DNA of 37,543 nucleotides from Myxococcales bacterium. Lineage in GTDB: Bacteria; Myxococcota_A; Polyangia; Polyangiales; Polyangiaceae. Position 1 is the stretch's first letter. Each line of letters starts with the position of its first letter. A program made the translations under genes and the position numbers. The notes under the pieces were generated by a model. It did no database searches, was not told the origin of the DNA, and was given only the letters and a program-made list of their open reading frames with translations. The stretch lies in assembly GCA_023248735.1 (NCBI GenBank), contig JAHFDY010000020.1, positions 1 through 37,543 of the forward strand, in the 5' to 3' direction. Below are positions 8,823 through 17,325 of this stretch, piece after piece.

Positions 8823-10286
8823 ATGCTGTTCAACAGTTCCGCCTACGGCATCTTCCTCGTCGGATGCTTCATTGTCTTTTGGCTGCTCTACAAGCATCGC
8901 CTCCTGCGCGTCCTATTTCTGGTCATCGCCAGTTACGTTTTCTACTTCTACGGGACGTTCGACACCGCGCGAGAGCAACCCGTTCCACTGCCGCCGCTGT
9001 GGTGGGCGGCGCTGTGCCTCGGCATTATTTTTGTGGGTAGCACGCTCGATTTTTTCATCGGCCTTTGGCTCGATGAGACCGACGATCCGAAGAAGCGCAA
9101 GGCGTTGCTATTGGTTTCGATTGTCTACTACTTGGGGATCCTCGCTGTCTTCAAGTACTGGAATTTCGCGGCCGATTCGTTTTCGGCCGTCGCACACGCC
9201 GCTGGCTGGAACGTCAATCCGCTTCACCTTCGGCTCGTGCTGCCATTCGGAATCTCGTTTTTCACATTCGAGACAATGAGCTACACGATCGACGTCTACC
9301 GAAGACAGATTCGCGCAGCCTCGAGGTATCTTGACTATCTGCTCTTTGTTTCGTTCTTCCCACACCTTGTCGCCGGTCCCATTGTGCGGCCGAGCGAGAT
9401 GCTCCCTCAGTTTTTGGAAACGCCGAAGGCTGATCCCGATGTGCAGTTGCTCGGCCTCATGCAGATTGCAACGGGCCTTGCAAAGAAGGTCGTCATTGGC
9501 GACTACCTTGCCGCGAATCTTGTCAACCGCGTCTTCGAAAATCCGGAACGCTACTCGTCAATCGAAACGCTCGTCGCCGTCTATGCGTACGCGGTGCAAC
9601 TCTACGCGGACTTCTCGGGTTACACCGACATCGCGATTGGCAGTGCGCAGTTGTTTGGCTATCGATTGCCGCAGAATTTCAATGCGCCGTACGCTGCGCA
9701 CAACTTGCAAGAGTTCTGGCACCGTTGGCACATGTCGCTCAGTCGATGGCTGCGCGACTACCTCTATGTACCGCTTGGCGGCTCGCGCGGAGGTGCGTTT
9801 GCAACCTATCGCAACTTGATGATCACGATGGTGCTTGGCGGCCTGTGGCATGGCGCGTCGTGGAACTTCGTCATCTGGGGCGCTCTTCATGGGGGAGCGT
9901 TGGCGCTCACGCGCATGTGGCAACGGGCTCGAGGTGAACGCGTGGTGACGGGGCTCGGCCGCGCATGGGGAACCCTCGCGACATTTCACTATGTGTGCTT
10001 TGCATGGGTATTTTTCCGTTCGCCGACGCTCGAGCATGCGCGACTGATTCTCGCGCGGATTGCATCGTGGACGTTCGGTGCGGACAACGTTTCTCTCCGT
10101 GCGGTTGTGCTCATCGTGGTGGGGCTCGCGATCCACTTTGTTCCGCGACGCGCGAGCTTCGTCATCTTGGAGAGAGCGAAGCGACTGCCTGTGATTGCGC
10201 TTGGGTTGCTCTTCGCGGCCGCAGCCATCGGTTTGCGCTTGGCTACAGGGACGAAGGCGGAGCCGTTTGTGTACGGGCAGTTTTGA
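8823..10286 (+). CDS. MBOAT family O-acyltransferase, AlgI-like
   Basis: Multi-pass membrane protein with PFGISFFTFETMSYTIDVYRR, YADFSGYTDIAIG, NLQEFWHRWHMSLSRWLRDYLYVPLGGSRGG and MVLGGLWHGASWNFVIWGALHG. Start chosen at ATG 8823. Confidence 0.95.
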   Translation: MLFNSSAYGIFLVGCFIVFWLLYKHRLLRVLFLVIASYVFYFYGTFDTAREQPVPLPPLWWAALCLGIIFVGSTLDFFIGLWLDETDDPKKRKALLLVSIVYYLGILAVFKYWNFAADSFSAVAHAAGWNVNPLHLRLVLPFGISFFTFETMSYTIDVYRRQIRAASRYLDYLLFVSFFPHLVAGPIVRPSEMLPQFLETPKADPDVQLLGLMQIATGLAKKVVIGDYLAANLVNRVFENPERYSSIETLVAVYAYAVQLYADFSGYTDIAIGSAQLFGYRLPQNFNAPYAAHNLQEFWHRWHMSLSRWLRDYLYVPLGGSRGGAFATYRNLMITMVLGGLWHGASWNFVIWGALHGGALALTRMWQRARGERVVTGLGRAWGTLATFHYVCFAWVFFRSPTLEHARLILARIASWTFGADNVSLRAVVLIVVGLAIHFVPRRASFVILERAKRLPVIALGLLFAAAAIGLRLATGTKAEPFVYGQF

Positions 10287-10323
10287 GTTGTTGTTCGAGG
10301 AGGCGCACGCCCCGATGCACGTC

Positions 10324-11229
10324 TCACCGTCCGCAGCTGAGATGCACACCGCGCGCTGAAAATGTAACGCGACAGTTACGAAGCACATCCATCGCGAGCG
10401 CTCCATCGCGTGGGCATGACACATCATCACGCCCCACGACGGTCGCAACGTCGGTGCTCATCGAAAAGTTGCCGAGCCCCAATTGCGCGGTCTGTGTGCC
10501 CAAAACCGAAAGCGCACCGGTCGCCGTGAGGAAGCTTCGTGAGCGTCCCGTCGAAGGAAACAAAGTTGCCACCGGTGAGCTTGTCAGCAAGTCCGTGCGC
10601 GATGCCCCCGTGTCCACGAGCAAGCGCGTTGCGTGCCCATTCATGGTTGCCTGCAAGACGACTGAACCTTCGCATGTCGCGCTGCGCACGGTCGTTGCTT
10701 GTTCGACGTGCGGCTCAACACGCATCTCGCGTTTGGGAAAGTCGAACACGATGTCGCTACGTTCGCTCGCAAGTCGCTGCGGTGAGATGAAGCCCGCGAT
10801 GCCAATCCGCTCGAACGCCTCGGGCAAATCGACGACCGGCCAGCTTTCTGGCACAACGTCGCCAAGGCCTCCAACCGAGGCCGCGACGCCACTTGTGTAA
10901 CGCAACGCGATGGGTTTGCCCGTGTGGTCGACGCCAGGTCGTTTCCCGGCGTCCTGGGAATGCAGACCGAGGTCGCGTGCGAACCAGCCCGCGAGAATGT
11001 GTGTGCTCGCGCCGGAGTCGATCAAAAACCACTGCGACTTGCCCGCAATGGTTGTGCGCACGAGCGGAAGGTGACCGAGGGAATCGGCAAACGCGATCTG
11101 TGCGGTTGTCGAAACGGGCTGCGCAAAGGGAGCGGTTTCAGCAACGCTCGCGCGGAGCGCAACGGGGCTTGGGCCCACTTGTGCGCATCCACCGAGGATG
11201 ACTGCTGCCGAAAAAATCGCTCTTCTCAT
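10324..11229 (-). CDS. Predicted lipoprotein with tandem retropepsin-like aspartyl protease domains
   Basis: MRRAIFSAAVILGGCAQ signal; two catalytic motifs, QWFLIDSGASTHIL and TRLLVDTGASRTDL, about 130 residues apart. Confidence 0.8.
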   Translation of the reverse strand: MRRAIFSAAVILGGCAQVGPSPVALRASVAETAPFAQPVSTTAQIAFADSLGHLPLVRTTIAGKSQWFLIDSGASTHILAGWFARDLGLHSQDAGKRPGVDHTGKPIALRYTSGVAASVGGLGDVVPESWPVVDLPEAFERIGIAGFISPQRLASERSDIVFDFPKREMRVEPHVEQATTVRSATCEGSVVLQATMNGHATRLLVDTGASRTDLLTSSPVATLFPSTGRSRSFLTATGALSVLGTQTAQLGLGNFSMSTDVATVVGRDDVSCPRDGALAMDVLRNCRVTFSARGVHLSCGR

Positions 11230-11247
11230 GATCACTTTACGTCTCGT

Positions 11248-12174
11248 CTACTTCGCCGCTCGGTAGATTTCCATAACTGACCGAAGCAACTTGAGCGCCT
11301 CGTCGCGTGGGCGTTGGAATGCGTTGCGACCCATGATCGACCCGAAGCCCCCGCCACTGGCAATCTGCTTGACCTCTTCAAGCAGTTCGTCCGTGCCCTT
11401 CGCTTCGCCACCGCTGAAGATCACAATGCGCTTTCCCGCGAACGAGCTCTGCACAACGTGACGCGTGCGATCGGCAAGTGTCTTGACGACGATGCCGTGC
11501 TTCTCATAGGCCTTCTTCGCTTCGGCCTGCTCAATGTGCTCCTTCGAGGGCTTTACCTTGATGATATGGGCGCCGAGTTGCGCAGCGACATGCGCCGCGT
11601 ATGCGGTGACATCGATCGCGGTTTCACCATCCTTTGAAAGCCCAGCGCCGCGTGGGTACGACCACACGACGCTTGGCAAGCCGACCGCCTTGGCCTCGGC
11701 GATCAGGTCTCTCAGGTCCTGGTACATCTGGTTTCTGTGACCGGAGCCCGGGTAAATCGTGTAGCCAATTGCCGAGCAACCGAGGCGGAGCGCGTCCTTG
11801 ACCGACCCCGTCAAGGCACTGCACGGCTGCTCCATCTTGGCGAGCGAGTCGGAATTGTTGAGCTTCAAAATCATCGGCACTTGGCCGGCAAAGCGGTCGG
11901 CCGAAGCTTCGAGAAAGCCGAGTGGGGCGGCGTACGCGTTGCAGCCGGAGTCGATCGCGAGCTGAAAGTGGTAGTCCGGGTCGTAGCCACCCGTATTCGG
12001 CGCAAACGATCGCGCGGGGCCGTGCTCAAACCCTTGATCCACCGGCAGGATCACAAATTTGCCGGTTCCCGCTAGAGCCCCATGATTCATAAGGCGCGCG
12101 AGGTTTGTCCTAACGCCAACATTGTCGCTGCCGTACCAAGACAGAATCTCTTTAACGCGATCGGACCCGGCCAT
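11248..12174 (-). CDS. fbaB: Class I fructose-bisphosphate aldolase, FbaB/DhnA type
   Basis: FVILPVDQGFEHGPARSFAPN...YDPDYHFQLAIDSGCNAYAAPLGFLE...GYTIYPGS...SVVWSYPRGAGLSKDGETAIDV...GAHIIKVKPS...IIMGRNAFQRP-like C-terminus. Confidence 0.9.
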   Translation of the reverse strand: MAGSDRVKEILSWYGSDNVGVRTNLARLMNHGALAGTGKFVILPVDQGFEHGPARSFAPNTGGYDPDYHFQLAIDSGCNAYAAPLGFLEASADRFAGQVPMILKLNNSDSLAKMEQPCSALTGSVKDALRLGCSAIGYTIYPGSGHRNQMYQDLRDLIAEAKAVGLPSVVWSYPRGAGLSKDGETAIDVTAYAAHVAAQLGAHIIKVKPSKEHIEQAEAKKAYEKHGIVVKTLADRTRHVVQSSFAGKRIVIFSGGEAKGTDELLEEVKQIASGGGFGSIMGRNAFQRPRDEALKLLRSVMEIYRAAK

Positions 12175-12385
12175 TCGTCACCCCAGTCATGTGCTCGCGA
12201 ACGCGCGAAGCTGGGGTAAGGTACTTTTTCGCATCACCTCCTGCAAGCTGGGCCGCTGTGCTTGTAGGTGCGGGTCATCCGTTCAAGATCGCGCATAACG
12301 CGGTGTTTATCTCGGATGAGGTAGGGTTAGCTCGCACAAATGCGCCCCTTGCGAGCCGTCAATCAGACGCGGATCCGGGCGCTCA

Positions 12386-13126
12386 TCACTCGAACCGGCG
12401 AAGTGCTGAACCGTCGATGATCGTATTTTCGGCAGCGGGATCGAGAGCGATCATGACAAGGTTATCCGCGAGGTGCTTGCCGTCCGTGGAGCGGTAGCGC
12501 TCGCGCAATTCTGCTGCGCCGAGCGCACCGACGAGGGTTACGGCCGCGTCCGTGATCTTCGCAAATAGCGTTTCGGTGGGCCTCACGTCGTCGCGATCGG
12601 ATCCATGAATGAACGATGGCCGCGCGATGGTGTACGGAACGTTGCCTTCTGTCAGCTCGGCTTCGACGCGCCTTCGTACGTCGAGATACGCGTTGGAGGA
12701 AGGCTTCGAAGAGACGCCGACGCTCGACAAGTACATGAACCGCGGCTGGGTGCTCGCGGCGCGCACGGCGTTGAGGAGCATGACGGTTAGGCCGTAGTCG
12801 ATCTTTTCGTAGCCATCCTCATCCGAGCCCGCTGCCTTCGACGCGCGCGTGCGCTTCTTCGTCGTGCCGAGGAGTGCGAAGACGAGGGTCGGACAAATTT
12901 TCGCGATACGTGCGTTCAGAGCGTCTTGTTCCCAAGGGGTGGTGTCCACCATGGCCCCGAATGTTCCGAATTCTTCTTTCCAACGGGCGAGCTCTTTCGA
13001 ATCAGGCCGAACGTGCGCATGGGTCTCGATGCGCAGTTTGCGCAGCGACTCGACGACATGACGACCGGTGTAGCCTGTGGAGCCGGCCACGAATGCGACG
13101 TGTGCGGGTGGAATCGATCGAAACAT
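12386..13126 (-). CDS. NAD(P)-binding atypical SDR / NmrA-like protein
   Basis: HVAFVAGSTGYTGRHVVESLRK (Rossmann GxxGxxG); FMYLSSVGVSSKPSSNAYLDVRRRVEAEL; YTIARPSFIHG. Confidence 0.8.
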   Translation of the reverse strand: MFRSIPPAHVAFVAGSTGYTGRHVVESLRKLRIETHAHVRPDSKELARWKEEFGTFGAMVDTTPWEQDALNARIAKICPTLVFALLGTTKKRTRASKAAGSDEDGYEKIDYGLTVMLLNAVRAASTQPRFMYLSSVGVSSKPSSNAYLDVRRRVEAELTEGNVPYTIARPSFIHGSDRDDVRPTETLFAKITDAAVTLVGALGAAELRERYRSTDGKHLADNLVMIALDPAAENTIIDGSALRRFE

Positions 13127-13136
13127 TGATCGGACG

Positions 13137-14822
13137 TTATTGCACGGTGAGGCCGAGCGGGAGGCTGAATCGCGCTGCGCCACCCGTCACGTCGGCGGTG
13201 TAGCTGCCAGAGTAGGCAGGATTGACGTCAGTTACGTCGGCCCCCTTGAAGGTGACGAGTCCCGTGTTGCCCGTTGCCCAGGCCTTGAACACCGTCCGGA
13301 ATTTGCAGCGCGAAGTGCTCGATTTGCACTCACCGAGTGAAGTGGCGTCAACGAGGGAGCGCTCGATGTCCATGCCGTACGTATCAGGAAGGCCTGCCGG
13401 CAAGAATTGGACGATCGATCCGCGCGGCGGCGCCGTTCCCGATGCGAACACGAACTCGGACGAGATGCGGTTCATGTTCAGATCCAGAATGGTGAACTTG
13501 TCGGTGACATAAGCGCCCTTGGCGACGACGATCGGCGTGTTCTCCCATGCGCTCGCGGCGAGCGACGGAAAGTCAGTGTAGAGAAGGCGCGCCTCGGTCC
13601 AGATGTTCTTGTTCACGTCCCACTTGCCGTTAGGTCCGTTCCATTGACCATCGGCCGATTCGTCGACGTAGAACTCACCCGCGTCCCAGACGCCATTGTC
13701 GTTGGAGTCAACGAACGGTTCGCCCTCATCAACGAACTGTTCACCCGTGTCCCAGGTGCCGTTGTTGTTCGTGTCGTCGAAATACTCTTCGCCACGTGTG
13801 TAAGCGATCAATGTCACAAGCCCGTCGCGCGGATTCCGAACGACGAGTCCGTCTTGGCGACTCGGCTCTACGGGTCGCGCGTTCGGGTACTGCGCAGCAT
13901 CAGCGGTAAGTGGATCGGTCGCTTGCGGAGGGAAGGTGCCTTGCGTGCTAAATGTAACCGTCGCAGTTCCTTCATCGGTGTTCGTCGTGAGCGGGTCGTA
14001 GAGCTTGCTCCCCAGCGACGCAGGGATCGTGCCCGCTTCAGACTTGAAATTGACGGTGGTGCCTGTGCCGACAGGGTTATTAAACCGATCAACGACGCGT
14101 ACTTTGCAGTCAACGCTCATCAAGCGTGGTGGGGCAGGGCTCCAGTAGGCAGCGATGTTAACGGGCGTGCAAACGAGGCTGAATCCCTTGTTCGTTGGCT
14201 TCGCGCCGCGCACCCCGATTGTTGGGCTGTCGACTTCGAGGATGACGTTACCCTTGATCGTGATGGACGCTTTGACGATGAACGCGCCGACCGATGTGCC
14301 CGATTGAACGGTCGCCGTCGCGATGCCCAGGGCATCGGTCAAGCCGCTTGCCGATACCGTTGTGCCCGTGGGTGGGTTGTCAATGCGAAACGAGACCGGA
14401 ATTCCGCTGACCGGGTTGCCATTCGCATCGACGGCTTTGAACGACACGATCGCTTGCTCATTAAAGCCGGACGTCTTGAGACCCATGATGGAGCAGTTCG
14501 TTGCGCCGCAGCGGGTTGACACCCAACTGATCGTGTCTGCCTGGACGGCCGCTTCGGGTGCGGCATCGCTCGCGTCCGGTAACGTCACGATGGTATCCGC
14601 GACTCCGTCGCTCACGGCGTCGGCGTCGGCGTCAGCGGCAGCGTCCGCGTCAGTCTTGGCGTCGACCACGGTGGCGTCCTTGACCCCTGCCGCATCGAAG
14701 GTTGGAAGGTTGCCGAGTTCGCTGGGGCGCCCCGTCGTCGAACACGCTGGCACCACGAAAGGTAACAGGAGTAGTGACAATAATCCCGCGAAGGTCCACA
14801 AGCGGGCATGAGGCGCCATCAT
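13137..14822 (-). CDS. Secreted lipoprotein with Big_1/invasin-like Ig domains and Ca2+-binding-like repeats
   Basis: Signal ending FVVPACSTTG; NGNPVSGIPVSFRIDNPPTGTTVSASGLTDALGIATATVQSGTSVGAFIVKA; repeats DTNNNGTWDTGEQF and DSNDNGVWDAGEFYVDES. Confidence 0.75.
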   Translation of the reverse strand: MMAPHARLWTFAGLLSLLLLPFVVPACSTTGRPSELGNLPTFDAAGVKDATVVDAKTDADAAADADADAVSDGVADTIVTLPDASDAAPEAAVQADTISWVSTRCGATNCSIMGLKTSGFNEQAIVSFKAVDANGNPVSGIPVSFRIDNPPTGTTVSASGLTDALGIATATVQSGTSVGAFIVKASITIKGNVILEVDSPTIGVRGAKPTNKGFSLVCTPVNIAAYWSPAPPRLMSVDCKVRVVDRFNNPVGTGTTVNFKSEAGTIPASLGSKLYDPLTTNTDEGTATVTFSTQGTFPPQATDPLTADAAQYPNARPVEPSRQDGLVVRNPRDGLVTLIAYTRGEEYFDDTNNNGTWDTGEQFVDEGEPFVDSNDNGVWDAGEFYVDESADGQWNGPNGKWDVNKNIWTEARLLYTDFPSLAASAWENTPIVVAKGAYVTDKFTILDLNMNRISSEFVFASGTAPPRGSIVQFLPAGLPDTYGMDIERSLVDATSLGECKSSTSRCKFRTVFKAWATGNTGLVTFKGADVTDVNPAYSGSYTADVTGGAARFSLPLGLTVQ

Positions 14823-14879
14823 GAGAAAAGGAGACACCCCTGCTGCCTGTCGGTCAAGTTGGTAGCAGGAAAACCAACG

Positions 14880-15932
14880 TCACCGCACTTCGACGCCCAT
14901 CACCAGCTTGGTCGGATGGGGCCTTACTCGGATGATCAGCTTGCTCCAGCGCCCATTACCCGAAAGCGCGTCGGCGCGAAGGAACTGCGCGACAAGTTCA
15001 AAGAGTTCGCGCGGGTTTTCGACGGACACGAGATCGCCCCTGCGATCGGATGCCACAATGCTCACGGCCATGCGGCTTTTGTCGTCGTAGGAGTCGACGA
15101 CAACCGTCATCAGTACCTGCCCGAAGCCGCCGGGAAGGGCTCGATCAACCGCGCGCACGGCAATTTGTGCAAGCGGAGTTACAAGCTCGCGCTCTGGCTC
15201 GCGAATTGGACGCTCCGCGCCTGCCTGCGGCGGAGGCGAAATGCTCGGCACTTTTCGACTCGGTTCGGGCGGCTCCGATCGGTGGTCCCTCGAGGGTTCA
15301 GATCGCCGAATGGGCGACGATGGCGTTACCACGCGGGGGCGCTCGTCCTCGAAAGTTGATCGATCGAAACCAGGGATCCGTGGGGGCGAAATGCTCTGAA
15401 TGTTTGGGTGAGTGGGAAAGGGGGAACCCGTGGCGGGTGGCAGGAGGCTATCGACGGCGGGCGGCGGAACGGTCCATTCGGTTCCGCGAGCGCTCCACCC
15501 GCTGACGCGACTGTCTTCAAGCGAATGCAGCGCATAGAACGCAACGTAAGGCCCTTCATGACGGCGCAGGACGCCCGAGGCCTTACGGAAGTGCGCGACA
15601 ATGTCGCTCAGAAGTGCGGCGTCGGCTTCAGAGATCACCGACAGTTGCATTTCACCAAATTCGGGCGTTGACGCTCGTACGTTAGGCGGGAGCTGCATGA
15701 CGGCGTCCGCAAACCACTCGAAGCACTCCGCGCTCAGGTGCAACCGGCCGAGGAGGATCGCGTGCCCCTGCCAAAGGTCGCGGCCGCGATATCGAAATGT
15801 AACGACCCCGAGATCGTGATCGAGATCGATTTCATCGTGAGGATTGGTGCGAGCAACCAGGGTGCCGCGCAAATGTTCGACCTCGATGCGATGCGCGTCG
15901 ACAAGTTTATAGAAGCGTGGACTCAGGGGCAC
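14880..15932 (-). CDS. Hypothetical protein with a central Pro/Arg-rich linker
   Basis: 350-aa ORF running head-to-tail with downstream minus-strand genes; two compositionally ordered ends joined by a low-complexity middle. No family recognised. Confidence 0.6.
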   Translation of the reverse strand: MPLSPRFYKLVDAHRIEVEHLRGTLVARTNPHDEIDLDHDLGVVTFRYRGRDLWQGHAILLGRLHLSAECFEWFADAVMQLPPNVRASTPEFGEMQLSVISEADAALLSDIVAHFRKASGVLRRHEGPYVAFYALHSLEDSRVSGWSARGTEWTVPPPAVDSLLPPATGSPFPTHPNIQSISPPRIPGFDRSTFEDERPRVVTPSSPIRRSEPSRDHRSEPPEPSRKVPSISPPPQAGAERPIREPERELVTPLAQIAVRAVDRALPGGFGQVLMTVVVDSYDDKSRMAVSIVASDRRGDLVSVENPRELFELVAQFLRADALSGNGRWSKLIIRVRPHPTKLVMGVEVR

Positions 15933-16026
15933 GGCATGCTCTCTATCGCACCCTGCAATCAGCCGCTAGCAAGCCGAAGGTCAATAGCCATAGCGGCCAT
16001 CGCGGAAACTCGGATATTCCTTGCGT

Positions 16027-17049
16027 ATGGTTGACACAAAGTCTTCGTTCCGCCCGCCATCGCTCGTAGGAACCACGCTCGAAGAGCACATTCTCCTGGG
16101 GATGCGTGGCGCACCTGGGGCGACGGGTGACTTTGCGTCGCTGCTTAACGCGTTGTCGCTGGCGGTTCGCATCATCAACGCGCGCGTTCGCGCGGCCGGA
16201 CTCGCAGGCGTTTTCGGCTACACAGGCGAAACAAACGTGCATGGTGAACAGGTTCAGAAACTTGACGAGTATGCAAATGAAGTTCTCTGCACCGTGATCG
16301 AACGCAGCGGACGATGCGCTGTTATCGCGAGTGAAGAGCTTGCTGAGGCGCGCATGTGCAACCCTGACGGGAACTACATGGTGGCGTTCGACCCGCTCGA
16401 TGGTTCGAGCAACATCGACGTCAACGTTTCGATCGGTACGATCTTCAGCATCTTCAGGGCTCCCGAGGGGGTTGTGTCCACCACTTCACTCCTGCGTCCT
16501 GGACGTGAGCTCATCGCGGCTGGTTACGCCGTGTACGGTTCCTCAACGACAATCGTCCTTTCCACGGGGCAGGGCGTGCACGAGTTCACGCTCGACCCAA
16601 GCGCGGGCGAGTTTTTCCTCTCGCGCCCGAATCTGCGATGTCCGACCCGTGGAAAGACTTACTCGATCAACGAGGGCAACTTTGCGTCGTGGTCAAAAGG
16701 TATCCAACGTTGGTCACAATTCGTGAAGAGCGAGGACAAAGCGCTCGGTTTGCCCATGGGCCACCGCTACGTCGGTTCGCTCGTCGCGGATGCGCACCGC
16801 ACCCTTCTAAAGGGAGGGATTTTTGCGTACCCCGCAGACCGCAAGAACGCCGAGGGAAAGCTCCGGCTGCTCTACGAAGCTCAACCGATGGCGTTCTTGA
16901 TGGAGCAGGCCGGCGGCTTGGCGACCGACGGCGTTCGCGACATTCTCGACATCGTACCGACGGACCCGCACGCGAAAGTCCCATTGATTTTGGGGTCGCA
17001 CGACGACGTAAAGGTCTACAAAGAGTTCGCCGCAGGTTCTCCCACCTGA
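16027..17049 (+). CDS. fbp: Class I fructose-1,6-bisphosphatase
   Basis: TLEEHILLGMR, YMVAFDPLDGSSNIDVNVSIGTIFSIFR, RYVGSLVADAHRTLLKGGIFAYPAD, GKLRLLYEAQPMAFLMEQAGG, and PLILGSHDDV. Confidence 0.95.
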   Translation: MVDTKSSFRPPSLVGTTLEEHILLGMRGAPGATGDFASLLNALSLAVRIINARVRAAGLAGVFGYTGETNVHGEQVQKLDEYANEVLCTVIERSGRCAVIASEELAEARMCNPDGNYMVAFDPLDGSSNIDVNVSIGTIFSIFRAPEGVVSTTSLLRPGRELIAAGYAVYGSSTTIVLSTGQGVHEFTLDPSAGEFFLSRPNLRCPTRGKTYSINEGNFASWSKGIQRWSQFVKSEDKALGLPMGHRYVGSLVADAHRTLLKGGIFAYPADRKNAEGKLRLLYEAQPMAFLMEQAGGLATDGVRDILDIVPTDPHAKVPLILGSHDDVKVYKEFAAGSPT

Positions 17050-17180
17050 GCCGTGGCAGATTTCATGAATTTTCTTTGCGTTGGTTGAATACTCACCGGG
17101 TGGGCCACGTCTTTCACCTTGCAGAGCGGCGAAGCGGAGAGATTCGCAGGCGTTCGCGGTGCGAGAGTGGAGCTCGAAGC

Positions 17181-17265
17181 CCTGGGGAGGTCTTCGAGTT
17201 CAGCTCACCCTCACATACATGTTCGATCATGTGGCGCGTTCGGAGTCCTGGGGAGGCCTTCGAGT
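17181..17265. repeat. Imperfect ~66-bp-period direct repeat with hairpin potential, upstream of the HEAT-like gene
   Basis: CCTGGGGAGGTCTTCGAGT (17181-17199) and CCTGGGGAGGCCTTCGAGT (17247-17265) match at 18 of 19 positions. The spacer holds ACATG-TTCGAT-CATGT. Confidence 0.55.
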
Positions 17266-17325
17266 GCGCGTGAGCCTTTTGTCCTTTCGTTTTCGAGGGT
17301 GGTGGCGTCTTCATTGCGGCCGCGC

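Noticed and set aside
11248-17049. Dedicated gluconeogenesis cluster (class I aldolase plus FBPase)
   Set aside because: The two genes are about 4 kb apart on opposite strands with unrelated surface-protein genes between; proximity alone is weak evidence.
16638-17273. 211-aa plus-strand ORF
   Set aside because: Out of frame within FBPase; its C-terminus is created by the 17181-17265 repeat element.
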